Source of the DNA: Stercorarius parasiticus | Taxonomy: Eukaryota > Chordata > Aves > Charadriiformes > Stercorariidae | Direction of reading: 5' to 3' | NCBI GenBank assembly: GCA_013396915.1 | Contig: VWZL01002583.1 | Span: 248,001 to 312,000 of the forward strand | Length of the DNA: 64,000 nucleotides | Part shown: in pieces, positions 12,065 through 25,224 of the stretch | Numbering within the stretch: position 1 is the first letter of the stretch | Layout of the letters: every line of letters starts with the position of its first letter | Translations under genes and position numbers: made by a program | The notes under the pieces: generated by a model | What the model was told of the DNA's origin: nothing | Database searches by the model: none | The model's input: the letters and a program-made list of their open reading frames with translations, nothing else

Positions 12065-12401
12065 GGCCTACCAGTATCTTAAGGGGGCCTACAAGAAAGC
12101 TGGTGAGGGACTTTTTAAGATGTCGGTTAATGGTAGGACTAGAGTGAATGGATTAAACCTAGAGATGGGTCAGTTCAGACTGGACATTAGGAAGAAGTTC
12201 TTCACCATGAGGGTGGTGAGACACTGGAACAGGTTGCCCAGAGAGGTGGTGGAAGCCCCATCCCTGGAAGTTTTTAAGGCCAGGCTGGATGGGGCTCTGA
12301 GTAACCTGATCTAGTGGAAGAGGTCCCTGCCCATGTCAGGGGAGCTGCAACTAGATGATCTTTAAGGTCCCTTCCAACCCGAACCATTCTGTGATTCTAT
12401 G
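12065..12401 (+). mobile_element. CR1 LINE, 3' fragment (5'-truncated)
   Basis: A plus-strand CR1 3' end of about 340 bp. The sequence encodes the end of the reverse-transcriptase ORF (YLKGAYKKAGEGLF, then [20 protein letters not shown]), stopping at TAG (12312-12314) after LDGALSNLI. The 3' UTR follows, with GATGATCTTTAAGGTCCCTT and the terminal GTGATTCTATG at 12391-12401. It is one of only two plus-strand CR1 copies here. The preserved reading frame shows modest decay, so it is not among the oldest copies. Confidence 0.95.
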
Positions 12402-12820
12402 TCTTCACAGCTGGAGCATCAGTACTTTGTTGTATTTTAGCTTTTCCCATCTTCCATAAATAATTTTACAGTCATAAAAATATGGATCTGAACATAGATA
12501 GCCCACATAATGTAATCTTAATTTCTTCAGAATTCTTTTAACAAATGCAAGTTGGAAAAAAAAAAATCTGCTATTCCAACCCTGGCTAGACATAGTATTT
12601 TATTGTGATAGTGTAGTCCCAGCATGAAGTTTCTGTCCATATAGTTTCCCCTCCATCATACTCCCAGCTGTCCTAGTTTTTGGTTCTTAACAGCAGACCC
12701 AACAACTCCTGTCCATCCCAACTCTAGCATACAAACAAATTTTATTCAATACAAAATGCAGCATATACCCCATCCCTATTTAGTTATCTGTGTTCCATTC
12801 TTAGTAGCAGTTGCAAGCAA
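12402..12820. other. Spacer between two CR1 copies
   Basis: Unique sequence of about 420 bp separating oppositely oriented CR1 fragments. No gene seen. Confidence 0.5.
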
Positions 12821-13105
12821 ATCGTAGAATTATTTTGGTTAAAGAGACCTTTAAGATCATCAAGTCCAACCATTAACCTAGCACTGACAAGTTACCACTA
12901 AATCATGTCCCTCAGCCCTACATCTACGCATATGTCTTTTAAATACCTCCGGGAATGGTGACTCAACCCCTTCCCTGGGCAGCCTGTACCAATGCTTGAC
13001 AACCCTTTCAGTGAAGAAATTTCTCCTAATAACTCCTGGTGGAACTTGAGGCCATTTCCTCTTGTCCTATCACCTATTACGTGGGAAAAGAGACCAACCC
13101 CCACA
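12821..13105 (-). mobile_element. CR1 LINE, 3' fragment, diverged
   Basis: A minus-strand CR1 3' end of about 285 bp. Recognisable parts are the degraded terminus ATCGTAGAAT (12821), the CTTTAAGATCATCAAGTCCA block, and the coding end around 12930-13100, where the reverse complement reads TRGNGLKFHQ. It belongs to a different subfamily from the copy at 12065: its 3' UTR has the CCATTAACCTAGCACTGAC segment also found at 54190. The truncation point at 13105 is approximate. With the preceding copy it forms a tail-to-tail pair, 420 bp apart. Confidence 0.9.
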
Positions 13106-16100
13106 TGGATCCAGATGAAGAGTAATGTGTACCATTTCCTCTCTCCATATTCACAAATCATTTCCCATTTTCCTAAGGAAAAGGAGGGAAGGAGGGAGGG
13201 AAGGTTACAATAGCAGGCTACTAAATTAAAACACAACTTCTGTATAACACTTGTGATCATCACCACAAGCATGCAGATTTCTCATTGATTCTAAGAAAAA
13301 TTGGGGAGGATGCTGAACTTAACTTGCAGCAAGCAAGCAATGCATCGCAGGAACAAGGCCGTGCTCTTTTTCATCAAAGCAGAAGATTTTATTTCTGGAC
13401 TGTAGGTTTTCTGCCTTCCTTTAAATTCTCTTTTTTGGTTTTCCCCAAATAAATGTTTGGGGTTTTTTTTGGTTTTCCATCCCAATAAATACATGCAGAA
13501 GAAATCCATTCTGCAAAGCTTCCCTCACCCAAACTTCTCCACAGGACAGTCCCCTGCCCTTCTCTCCCTCTCCTAAACATTCATGACATTGATTTGGCCT
13601 CTTCTATTTTAAGGTTTCTAGTAGAGACTGATAACAGCAGTGGTTTCTATTTTGTATTAACCATCTAGAAAAAGAGAACAGTAAGATTTTTACATTACCT
13701 GTTCCAATCACTTAACATTGCCACCCTAAGAACCAGCATAGTAACAAAGCAGCGTTCCAAATAGGTCAGCAATAAAAAAAAAAAAAAAAAAGTGAGAAAT
13801 CAGAGCATTTTTCTGTCCTCACTAGAGGAACACAAGTGATGAGAAGTCAACAAGCAATCCGTTATGGTTTATAATATGCTTTAAACAGTACTGCATCAAG
13901 CATTATCATTACGATCCATTCTTCCCATTAATTCAAAGGCCAAGTGAAGGCTTTAATAAAAAATAAAAAAATATTTGAAAAAAAATGAATGTTCTTAGCC
14001 ATCACAGTCCCCACTAGTGAATTTGTTGACAAAAGCTTCTATTTGCTGCTGTTAGTTCTGTAGTCAAGTGAGCCAGCTGGACTCTGTTCTGACTCATGCA
14101 GCTTCATATCTAATTAAGTTTCATTTATAGAATCAAACTCCTCCAGTGGTTATAACCTTGCAGAAGACAGAGGGTCACTGACTTGTAAAAACCTTTTTAC
14201 TGGTATGTATGATAAAGAAAAATACCTACTTTCACTGTCACTTTTCAATGCAAATATGCGCTGCTAGGTCATTCAACACAGTCATTCTGCAATATGAAAT
14301 TATTCCTTAATATTGCTATATAGCTTCCATTCTCTTTCACAGATATTTCTTTTGGCTCCATAGTTGGCCCTTGCTTTATGTATTCAGCAGCTGTTATGAC
14401 AATAATTGAAGAGTAATGGAAGCCGCTAATGGAAGAGATAAAGGCGCACTCATTTTCTGAAATGCTATGAAAAGGTCCTAGTTCTCAATTCACCAGAAAT
14501 AAAAAGGCAACAATTTATGTACGTTTACACCATAATTTGTTTTCACAAATCAGCTTTCACACCCCTGGAGTGTGTATTGGAAAACTACTTTTAAATTCTA
14601 ACTGGAAACTTTCATTGTCCATTTGTGATCACAGGCAAAGTATAAATATATTTCTGCTGAAAAAAGTCTATTATTTTTTTCAAGTAAGGGAGTGATAATA
14701 TTAACACTACCCATAATAACATGATATTTGATAACTTTTTAATTCTCATTCCTGAATTTCTTAAACAGAAAACAGTAGGAAAATAATTGTTGGCTAAATG
14801 TGCACATTATTTTATATAAAAAGAAATTAGTCCAAGTATATCTGACTTATATTTTTAAAAAAATTTTATCAAGATAACTAGAATCCCTAGTGTACTGTTA
14901 TTTTCAATACTGCTTGGGAAAAGCAAATGATGAAAAACTCCAGAGTTCTCAAGTTTCTAGAATTATCAATATTTTTTAAAGAAATAAGGGGTTCACCACA
15001 GCATTTAACTCAAAGCCAGTTCTAAAATCTATGTGTCCTCAAGGAGATCAATAACTAAAGTCAACTATTAAAGAATTTTATTTTTAATAATAAGGTGCAA
15101 CAAGTGTAAAATAAGTGTGAAAAAAGTGATAAGAGTAACTCCTAAATTTTGATCCTTCCAATGCCCTTGCTGATGAAGTTTTACAGAAGTAAAACATTTC
15201 ACTAGTTTTAGAGTTTTGCCATCTTCAAAATTAAGGTGCATACACTAAAGCAGAACTGTTGTGAAGACAAGTTAATCCACAAAAAACTTAAGAGATTTTA
15301 TGCTCACATACCTCTTGACGCATCTTGCTCGATTAATCTTATCATCCTTTCCTAAATATAAATAAACGTCAAATCAAAAAATCTATGAATATTTGAAATA
15401 AATTCCATAAGGGATAGGTTGCTTTATTATTTTTTTAATTCCCTCCAGAATATTAGCTGAACATCAAATATAATTTGTGGTAATAAAAGGACTTAATATC
15501 TCAAAATCATACACTTAACCTATTAACAGAGTAATCCTTTTACATCCCAGGCTATACATAGACATTAAAGTCATCTGCTAATTAACCACAGATTAATGAC
15601 AACACACAAATCTGACTGAGCTGAAAGACCAGCCAGTAGAGTCAGATATTCCTTATCACCTTTTTGCAGTCAGTTCCAAGTGACACAGACTCTCGTTGAG
15701 ATACAGAACAGTTTAAAGCAAAAGCTACATCTTACAACTGACATATGCACAAGTGAAAATACTACATCCAAATATATTTATAATTAATATTTTAGAAGTT
15801 TTATATTTGTCATGACATGATATATCTTCATGCAAGGAGTATGAACTGAATCAGGAATCTGCAATTCATATTCTGGGTTTTATGGATTTTGTGTTTTATT
15901 ATTATTATTGCCTTTATACATAATTTTCTCTGAAGGTAACGTGTTCCTCTTTGGTCTTAATATATTCCTACTGTTTGATGCAGACTAATTAAACAGAGTA
16001 CCCACTTTAATACTTCAAATAAGAAGGTACATCTCATGGTTTAGTTGATAAGAAATACCCAGAGGCACTAGAAACGTTCTTACAATTGCAACAGAACTGT

Positions 16101-16899
16101 TTGTATGAGGGCCAGTTCTCCTTGTTTCCCTCATGTCTCTGCAGAAGTCACTCCTTTCTGTTTCACTGTTTTTCTGGTTTAGTTTTATTCCAGGGTCTCC
16201 ATTCTCTACAAAGCAGGATATTAGAAAAATATCTTTTTTATATGTGTATTTAAATGATGAATACTGGTAGAAATTTATTTTTATTAAATTAAATACAACA
16301 TTGAACAAACCTACTTATTTTAAACAAAACATATGCCATGACAGCGAATATTTAAAGACATACCACAGTACAGGTATTAGGGTCAGAGTTGTGTATACTG
16401 GCAAACGTTAGTAATAGATTAGCTATCGAAATGAAGGAAGGTGATCATAGTCATTATCATCTAACTAGAACATCTGTATTTCATGACATAGCTACTTTGA
16501 AGATAATTTAGCCGTGTACTGATACAGTTTAAACTTTGAGAAATCGCTTCTAAGACAGAATTGCTGACATCAAGAATAGTCCAGAAACACTCTTGGCACA
16601 CAGGGCTCTTGGGAGACCACAGTGTAGGGCCCAGCCTGCTGCGAGAGCTGCACAGCCTCCTTCTAAGCATCCAGGAACTGAACAGGTTGAAGCGTCCAAC
16701 AGCTGGAGGTTAGGAATTTGGTTTAGCTACACTGGAAACTAGAAGTACATGATGATTTTGCATTTGGGAAGGGACCTGAGCATTGTCAACAGCAGAACAC
16801 ACATGGCTCCTGTGCGTACATTTTTCAAGAGATATGCATGCCGAGAAGGTGGGAAATATTACTCAAAGGCACTGCCAGAACAGGGCCTGTCAAAAGCAC
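13106..16899. other. AT-rich unique sequence
   Basis: No gene or named transposon recognised in 3.8 kb. There is an 18-base A-run at 13774-13791 and a short purine stretch GGAGGGAAGG-type at about 13185-13202. The interval 14640-15500 is particularly AT-rich. The minus-strand frames at 16015-16308 and 16461-16670 lack any recognisable domain. Confidence 0.5.
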
Positions 16900-16957
16900 C
16901 AGCCGCGACCACCTCCAGCCGCGACCACCTCCAGCCGCGACCACCTCCAGCCGCGAC
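16900..16957. repeat. CpG-dense 16-bp minisatellite, 3.6 copies
   Basis: Three identical 16-bp units CAGCCGCGACCACCTC (16900-16915, 16916-16931, 16932-16947) plus a partial fourth, CAGCCGCGAC, ending at 16957. Each unit carries two CpGs, so the array has eight in 58 bp within CpG-poor surroundings. The copies are identical, implying recent expansion or gene-conversion-like homogenisation. The period is not a multiple of three, so it is open in several frames and inflates the apparent open frames there; it is not evidence for coding. Confidence 0.95.
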
Positions 16958-17390
16958 ATTACAATAGCCAGAGAACACTGGCACTCGGTTTTAATCCAGT
17001 GTAACAAAGTTTATTCCTACTTAACCAAGTGAACAAAGTAGCTGACAAGGTGAGGCTGCAACAATTCCTCCAAAGCTGTTACAGGCCAATGCACAGAATT
17101 TCCAATAGTGAGTGCATTTCAAGAAAGCAGAGGTTGTTGAACTTGTAGTCCTATGGGGGTGAAAGTCAAGTTTTACCCAGACATGCTGCATTAGCCATTG
17201 CTGTTGGGGAATCTCCATTTCAGAAATCGTAGGATGATATTGTTCATATTTTACATCGTTTTGTATGTCAACAGGTCAGTTACCCATATGATAGCAGCAG
17301 TGATCACTTACATAAACTACTGGTGAGAGAGGGCAAGATGAGTTACTTAACTAAGTCATCATATATTAAAAATTATTTGATAAACTTTAA
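16958..17390. other. Unique non-coding sequence
   Basis: Nothing recognisable; lies between the minisatellite and a short tandem duplication. Confidence 0.5.
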
Positions 17391-17446
17391 GAAGGCGATA
17401 GTGTTCCCCCTAATGAAGGCAATAGTATTCCCCCTAATGAAGGCAT
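17391..17446. repeat. 24-bp tandem duplication, 2.3 copies
   Basis: GAAGGCGATAGTGTTCCCCC plus TAAT (17391-17414) is repeated at 17415-17438 with two G/A differences, and a third copy begins with GAAGGCAT. Both differences fit G-to-A changes. The 24-bp period keeps the minus-strand frame 17373-17579 open, but there is no other sign of coding. Confidence 0.85.
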
Positions 17447-17571
17447 CTTGAGTATTTATGACAGGTCCTAAATACAAGTCAACATACCAAATGAGGAATC
17501 CCAAAATACTCTGACAGATCTGTTTATACCACCAAGTGAGACAGAAGGATAAATGAGCAACTTTTGACATC

Positions 17572-18425
17572 TGTGTCACAAAGAAACATAAGCGCTTCAG
17601 AAGACTGTTTTTGCTAGCACCAGCAGAGAACTATTGGTGCTTCTGAAGCAGAGAGACCTGTTGCACTCAAAGTAAAATCATACTCCGCAATACATAATCA
17701 ATATTCACGTGCCTTAAGCACAGGCATAAGCAAACTAAAATAACACAACCAGCAAGAGCAGATAAGTACTGTGTGACATTGGTACACCACTACTAGCATA
17801 ACCAGAGATGAGCATTTCTAACCCAGCTAAATGTAAATAACATAAATTGCAAAGGGGCAATTAGAGTATTATGATGGAGTTGCAGAAATGGGATAGAGTA
17901 AGACGTGCAAGTAGTAAAATCTGCAAGGTAGTAAAGGATGTGAAACAGACAGGAAAGATGTTCTGCTGGACTATTTTGGATTCACCATATAAACAGCTTG
18001 GTGAAACTAGCCAATGAGACCATACTCTTATGTTGGGAAGAGAAAGATAAGATAGCAGTAACGAACAGAAAAGGATGGGAAGACAGACAACACAACATTA
18101 GCTTCCATTTGTTCTTCCCCCCTTCAAATGAGCACCTAAGCAAGATCGCTTCCACCTTCAAATAAGACCGTCAAGGACTTGCGGCTATCAGTGCCAACAA
18201 AGTGGCATCACCTCTACTGGACTATATACTCGCAGGTGAACTAGGATAGATTGTTATGGACTAACTGGACGAGTATGTAGCAATAACGACTAAGAGATAG
18301 CCATTGGCAACGTGTATTGTCAATGAACATCAATTAAATAAACAAAATGATGTTTCCAAGGTTGAATCTGATCTATTGGGTTTTCTAACCATTCCCACTG
18401 CAGCACTGTGATTCCCTGTGACACA
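17572..18425. mobile_element. Possible solo LTR or LTR-like element
   Basis: An 854-bp segment bounded by inverted ends: TGTGTCACAAAGAA at the left (17572-17585) and TTCCCTGTGACACA at the right (18412-18425). They match at 12 of 14 positions when one is reversed and complemented, with the outer nine perfect. The ends read TG...CA, as in retroviral LTRs. Inside are TATAAA (17988-17993), TATATA (18223-18228) and AATAAA (18337-18342) followed by a T/G-rich stretch, an order compatible with U3-R-U5 on the plus strand. CpG is more frequent than in the flanks. No target-site duplication is visible (flanks GACATC and TATATT) and I do not recognise a named family, so this could be coincidence or another kind of element. 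Confidence 0.35.
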
Positions 18426-20127
18426 TATATTCTCCACACTAGAAATGTTTCAAAGCAGAAATATTAATTCCTGATAAAGTTTGAACTTCTTGATGAAAAA
18501 CACAAACAGCAACAAAAAGCATCAAACTGAATGAAAAAGTATCGAGTGAACAAAAGGAGTTAAGAAATAACTTATTCTGGATAGAAAAACATTCATCTTT
18601 ATTTGTGCTTCAAAATGCACCAGCAGAAGGGAATAATACACACTTTATCACCTAACAGATGTTGAAGTCCATGGTCAGGTTGTGACAGATCCAGACTGAA
18701 AGTGTTGCTTTGTCTCAATCAGAGCACAGATTGCTTGGATTGTCTCAGAAATCCCAAACCAATAAAATACCCAAAAGACTATGAAAACGCAGACTTTGTA
18801 TTCCTCTCAAAGCTGCTGACAAAAATGAAAATAAATAAATAAATAGATCTCTATTAAAACTTTTTACTTAACCAAAAAGGTTAAGAGATGAAGTTCATAT
18901 AGTTTCTTAATGAAAGCAGAAGCATTAGGTACTGACCACCAAAGAAAGTGATAACTGATTCATAATGGTTTCTCAGTGCTGTTGGGTTGAGAGAAAAAGC
19001 TTAAGACAAGTTACAGGATGAGTTTTACTAAACCGAAGCTTTCCTCATCCAAAGCCTGTGTAGTATATGTAGCATATTCTATAAATAATTTTTATTCTAT
19101 AAATAGTTATATACTGAAAGAGCCATCATTAGGTGTCCAGTCTCAACTTTTCATTTTAATTTAGAAGGAGTTAGAATTCAACAATCTCTCATGACAACTC
19201 CACAGAATAAGTAACTTAAATGTTACAAACCCTTTCTTATCCATCCAACATACAATAATGAGTTTCCAAATAGTGCAGAAGATAATTAGTATCGCAAAGG
19301 AATAAAGTGAGAATTACTACTGGAAGTGGAACAAGTTTTCTTGTAAGGGATTAAACTACACTGAAATGTGCAAAAAGAAAAAAACAACCCTTTTTTTGCT
19401 ATTAACTGAATTTTATGAACTGACCTGGCTTAATCCTTCTTAGCAGGAGGACTTCACAGAACAGCCCATGCAGATTGCCAAACCACTTCTCACTCCAGTG
19501 AAGGAACTGACCTGAATCCCAACACAAGGATAACTAAGGCAGTGAAGCTGCATCCACACACAAGGACAACCTATGACTCTAAACTTATTAACCCACATTA
19601 AACAGACTGGAAGACCAAGGGATTTTCATTTTTTTTCCTCCTATGAATTTTGCGAGGACAAGACACTTTTGGCCCCTTTTTAGTAAGTATTTTTCCAAGG
19701 AAAACACATCGCTAACACAGTGAACATATCAAGCTACTGGGGCTGCCAACATCCATGCACACCTTCTATCAGGTACAGTTGGGAGGGAAAACGATAGGCA
19801 GACATGGGTGGAGAAAGAAACCTTATGCGCCTCAATGAATATTCATTACATCGTCTAATTTATTATCATGTTTACAGCCAAAACTGCAGAGCAAATTACA
19901 TTCTACATAAGGTCCCAAGGGGGTTTTCATTTCCACAGCTTGGACTGGTACCAAAATAAAGCACATTAGAGAGAAATTGCAAGGAGAGTCATTAATATTT
20001 AATGGACTACTAACAGCAGAGCTCCCCATGACAAAAAGGCAGGGCAGGGGAAGGATCATTCAGAACTTGGCTCCACAAAATCCTGTTCATTAAGTAAACC
20101 CATTCAAAACAAATAGGTGGCTTTCCT
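18426..20127. other. Unique non-coding sequence
   Basis: No gene or known repeat recognised. A short AAAT-type run lies at about 18828-18844. Confidence 0.5.
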
Positions 20128-20219
20128 AAAAAAACAAAAAACAAAACCAACACATCACAACAACAACAAAAAATACAAACCCAAAACCCACACACAACAA
20201 AAAAAATGAAAGAACAACC
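20128..20219. repeat. A/C-rich low-complexity tract
   Basis: About 90 bases of A and C with almost no G or T, including CAACAACAACAAA and CACACACAAC. It generates the glycine/phenylalanine/cysteine-rich minus-strand frame 20010-20279, which is therefore an artefact of composition. Confidence 0.85.
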
Positions 20220-23200
20220 ACCTAATATCAAGTAGAAATAAGCAGCTAAAATTGGTCTTGGGAGATAACAAGACAGCACAAAGGAGAAATTAACTTATTA
20301 CCAAAGTAGAGCAGAATTCGAAACTGCCCATGCATAGACAGAAAGTATCATATCGAGAAAACCTAAAATAATCAGTGATTAGTAAGTGTAAACAAGTCAG
20401 TGAAGATGACAACTCTGAAATTTCCATTTCCTAGCACAGGAAAAGCTTCCAACTGACACTACAAGGAGATGGAATTAAAACACAGCGAAGAATAAGCGTC
20501 CAGCAGCCAGTAGAACTTTTACAGCACTAACACAACTGCCAGAAGCAGCAGTCACAGCTGAAGGGATGACAGATGAGGATACTCACACTGATCTAGATTC
20601 ACTTTCAAAACTGAAAGAAGATACAGTAGGTCACTTGCTTAAATCAGCATTTTGTGCCCCTCCTGCTCATTGAAGCCGGTGAGGAAATCCTCTTAACACC
20701 TGGTAGAGTGATAGTCACACAAATGCAGCTGCACTTTCAGATTGCAACTACAGCTCCAAAGTAGCCTCTGAGCACTGACCAAGGACTAATGATCATCACC
20801 TCCTGGACAACCTCCCTTTCTGTAGAAAAACTCTGTGCCTTTGCCCCTGTTCCATTATTCCTGCACTGGTATTTTAAACAACTTGATCATTCTAACTGCC
20901 TGACACTGCACAGAGACTCAGGCATGCTGGTTTGATACCTGCTTAATTCAATCTCCCAATCCACGGTTAATTCAAATTACTTTTCAGATAACCATTGCCA
21001 GTTTTCATATGCAGTTTACTTCTTCCCATCTACTTTGTAACTCTCCATGAAAAGAATGAGATTGGAGCTGTAGGTCCTTATCTGCCTCCTGGACATCCTT
21101 GTCTCTCTCCCTCTCTGACACCTTCTACATGGGGAAGATTCTCCCCAGTAGAGTAGGCATGTGGCTGGAATGACTGAGGTTTCATCCCACAATATTTTAG
21201 TCTCTCTCAGAAACTTCCTCTGTTTGAAAGCTTTCACAAACCCAGTCCTCTTTCTCAGGGGATTGCACAGATCTCAAAGAGTTAAAGACTGGGAAAAGCA
21301 CAGCAGAAGGCATCTTAAATGGAGACAGTCTAAATGGCAATTAGTTTCTTAGTCAAAAATATCTTCTAGCATGGCACAGATGAGAATTAACATCATGTTT
21401 CTGTCTTATCTTTTTAATATCTTCTTTAGGATGTAGTTTTTCAGACTGTTAGGAAGCTTTCACAGCTGGTACAGCTACCACTGGAACTAACAAAGATAGC
21501 TACTAAATAAATGCACACAGGTCACTACAAATTAAGCAACATAGATCCTTGTCTTTTTTTGTCATACATTTTCCTGGTCATACAATAAAACCGTAAGTTG
21601 TATGAAAGAGTGTTAACCACTAAGACAGTTGTTCCATTAACCTTTCTATTGGATGCCCCAGAGCATCATTATGCTATTTTGTACTTGATGTATTCTTACA
21701 GAAGGAATTTCATCTCACAGATGTATTTAAACTCTGACCTCTGTTCAGTAAAAATAAGAGAATAAATCCCAAAACAATGTTAGGGGGTTTTATTCACATT
21801 ACAGGAGTGTGTTTTCTTTTGAAAATAATTCTTTTTGAAAGCAAGAAACCTAAAGAGCAAAATAAAGGTTGTAACATCACTTGAAGTAATTAATTTTTAA
21901 ATTTACAAAACCACTTGGTGGGGTCAGGAGTAAAAATTCTATCAACTCTCATCACTGGGATACTAACATAGACAACTTTATCAGGTCCCCAAATTGCTGG
22001 CTTTGGATTTTCATATTGCTCTGGCCTTGTACCGAACCCCAGTCTTTATTATCAATCTAGGGGCCATAAGGGCCCTTTACTGTGGCCACTGCTTATATGA
22101 AACAGTCTCTCAATTGGGCCTGTCCTTTTTAACCCAAGTCCCAGCAGTAAAAGAGTGATTCTTTGACCAGAGGAACTGATACAGCCCAAAGTCTGAAGGG
22201 CCGCCAGCTCAGAAGCAGCAACAAGAGAAAAACCCCAGCTTCAAATGCTAAGAAGGGAGTTTCTTTCCAGAAGAGCTGGGGGTGGGGGGGGAGAAGACTA
22301 ATTTTGCCAAGCACAAATGCATTAGCATAAAGAGGCAAGAGGTAACAGATAAAAATAGTTACTTTGTAAGTAGAGGAGACTAAACTCCCCAGGTTCCCTG
22401 GGGCTTATAGACCGCAGGCAATAGTGCTGCCTGCATTCATTCTCAGTCAGAAAACTTTTCTGCTTTGCAAACTTTAAAAAGCATGTTGTACGGAGACAAT
22501 TCAAAGATACCAGAGACTCAGATTTGCGACTCCCCTAAATCACGAGCTGAAGAACAGGTGCTCACTGGAGATATACTCCTGGAAAGAAACAGGTGGCAGC
22601 GGACGGACAGCAGGCAGCACTGGCATCAGCATTCAGCTTGTGCTTCCTGCACCCACCCAAAAAATATGAATAGTGCAGGAAAATGAGAAAAATCATGACA
22701 GTGGATTACACCATTCATCTTCAACCTTGTAATTATCTTTCCTTCTCACTAATAATTTTTGGGAAGAGCTGGTGAATAAGTACACCCAGCTCCTCAGACA
22801 GCCTCCCATACCGAGACACAAAGTAATTAAATGAAATCCTGCGGAAAGATCTTTGTGTGAACAGGAAGTTGTGAGGAAGATACATTGGACTTGGTAGAAG
22901 AGGTGTCAGGTACAGTTAGTGGATCTGATTAGAATTGATTAGTAGAGCAAGTTACAAGGAACTGCTTTTAGAAATGAACTGGCTTCCCATTAAAAGTAAT
23001 CAATATGCCAAATTCTCAGATTATAATTGATCAGAAGTAAGTTAATATATAGAAAAATAACCCTTCAGACCGAGGGTCTCATTTGCCATTCACTTCAGAT
23101 ACAGTGGACGAGGAATGTTTGTGGATAAGATGTTGTTCCTGAATGAACAATATATTCTTGGGAGAGCTAGACAAATTGAGGTCAAGGTTAAGAGCTGGAA

Positions 23201-25224
23201 AAGTGTTTGAAAATGGGTATGGAGTAGAGGTCCTTTCCAGTTCCACACTTAGCTGTAACTGAAGACAGTCTGATGCAGGCTGACTGCTGATACAGAAAGG
23301 GATAAACTGGATTTCATATCGAATCATGGATAGCTACACAGGGAAGGCTAACAACGTTCAACCCCGGCTAAGTACATGTGGAGGACAAAATGTCCAAAGT
23401 CAAACCTGACAGCAGCTATTACAGAGTGGATTGCACAGAAACATAACGTAATATTACCAGGCATCTCCTCAATCAAGCACTCTCTCCTGAACGGAGTGAT
23501 CAACACTAATCCCATTGCCATGCTATCATATTAGTAGACTCATAAGCTTTCCATTCCCCCACACCATCTAAATGTACGAAGCTGATGGCTCCTGGCCATT
23601 TGGAACATCAAAACGATAGGGACTGAGTTCAGACTTCCCTGAACACTGTTAAAGGTCCTCAACATTAAATCTGTTGGAAAATTCTTCACTAACGTATATC
23701 CCTCAACACATGCAGCTGAGAAACCACGCAGTCTTCTCCACAGATGGCAGCAACGGACACCCTGAGCTAGCACATCCCTTTGTATCAACATGACAATCTA
23801 CATTATAATCACTATTTTTACACCACACATCCTTAAGCAAGCAAAATGATTACAGTCACATCACTCAATTGGCAAAACCCAAAGCAGAATTTATGCAAAC
23901 AAGTGTGGTCTAAGAGAGATCTTACTCCAAATGGAAGTTTTATTATTTTGTCTGCCAAAAGACACTGCAAGATATTTGTAAAAAATAAGAAAAACATTAT
24001 GTAGCTAATATCATCTAATGAGAACTTGAAAAAAACGTACCCAATTTCCAAATGCAAAATATCCATAGCTCACAGGCACTTGTTTTACTGCTTTTTTCTG
24101 CCCTCTTTTGTTTTGTTTTTAACCATAAGACTACCCTTTCAGTAATATTTAAGTACACTACAGAAGCAGCATTTACTAAGAGGAAATTATTGGTTTCTGC
24201 TGGTAAAAGCAGCACTAAAAACATCAGAGAAGAGCACTTCTTATTTCCATTTCTACCCAACTAGAAACAGTCACAATATTTCAGAAGACTATTTTTATCA
24301 AAATCTTTTTTTCTTCAGTTGGCTAGGCCACAATTAGGAGAAAGAAATAGACTTAGAGACTGGGTTCTTTGATCTTTTTTCAACTTTTCTGATTTGTTTT
24401 GGCTTTTGAAATCACCCAGGGAAAACTGAATTTTAAAACTATTTTCATGGTGTATTTTAGAAAGAAATGGGGGCAGGTGGGGGAAGGGCGTGACACCAAA
24501 AGATTACTGGCGCATACTAGGCACTTACACTTTCATCTTTAAGAAACCAGTTGCTTACCAGTTGCAAGATGGTAGTTGGCCTGCATATAAAAATCAATTT
24601 AGAGTCCAACTCATTTAACTTCATTAGGCTAGACAACTAAATTTTCAAAAGTACTTTAAGAAATCAATTTCTGGAAATATCTACTGCCAAAAATATGATT
24701 CACTATACTCTAAAATTAGGTGTATAAAAAAGTGTAGGTAGTATGAATCATTTGACAGAAGCAATCTCCTATTCCTATAGAGTCAATGCAGGGAAAAGGA
24801 AGGAATGGCACTACAGCTTAGGTCAAATGCTAAACTTTGAGCTAGATACATTCAGATGGCATAAATCACACCCCATACAATGATGATTTTGGTTTCCTTC
24901 TCCAGGTCTTCCATATCATAACAACCATGTTATACAGGCATAATATTATACCTCTCTGGAGCGTTAAAGTAGTTCAGTCATAACCAAGGTATAGCAGATT
25001 TGAAGTGAACTGGAGTAAACAGCTTGAATACCTGGCACTTATTTCAAAGATTTATTCCTAACTGCATTAAGAAAAAAGGCAAAAAGGCATTAACACCTCT
25101 TCTCCCATAAGTACTTTAGAAAAACCCCTGTGATACAGTACCAGCTGTGCCAAATACACACTTAAATCAGTCCTTTATAGTGTAGCCACTACATAACATC
25201 ATCGCCAGAAACAAGAACCTCTTT
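20220..25224. other. Unique non-coding sequence
   Basis: Five kilobases without a recognisable gene or transposon. A G-rich string GGGGGTGGGGGGGG lies at 22279-22292. The interval 23350-23790 has somewhat more CpG than its surroundings (nine or so), and contains CAGATGGCAG (23741-23750), which matches only the core of a CTCF site. Confidence 0.5.

Noticed and set aside
20010..20279. Cysteine/phenylalanine-rich minus-strand frame.
   Set aside because: Created by the A/C-rich low-complexity tract.
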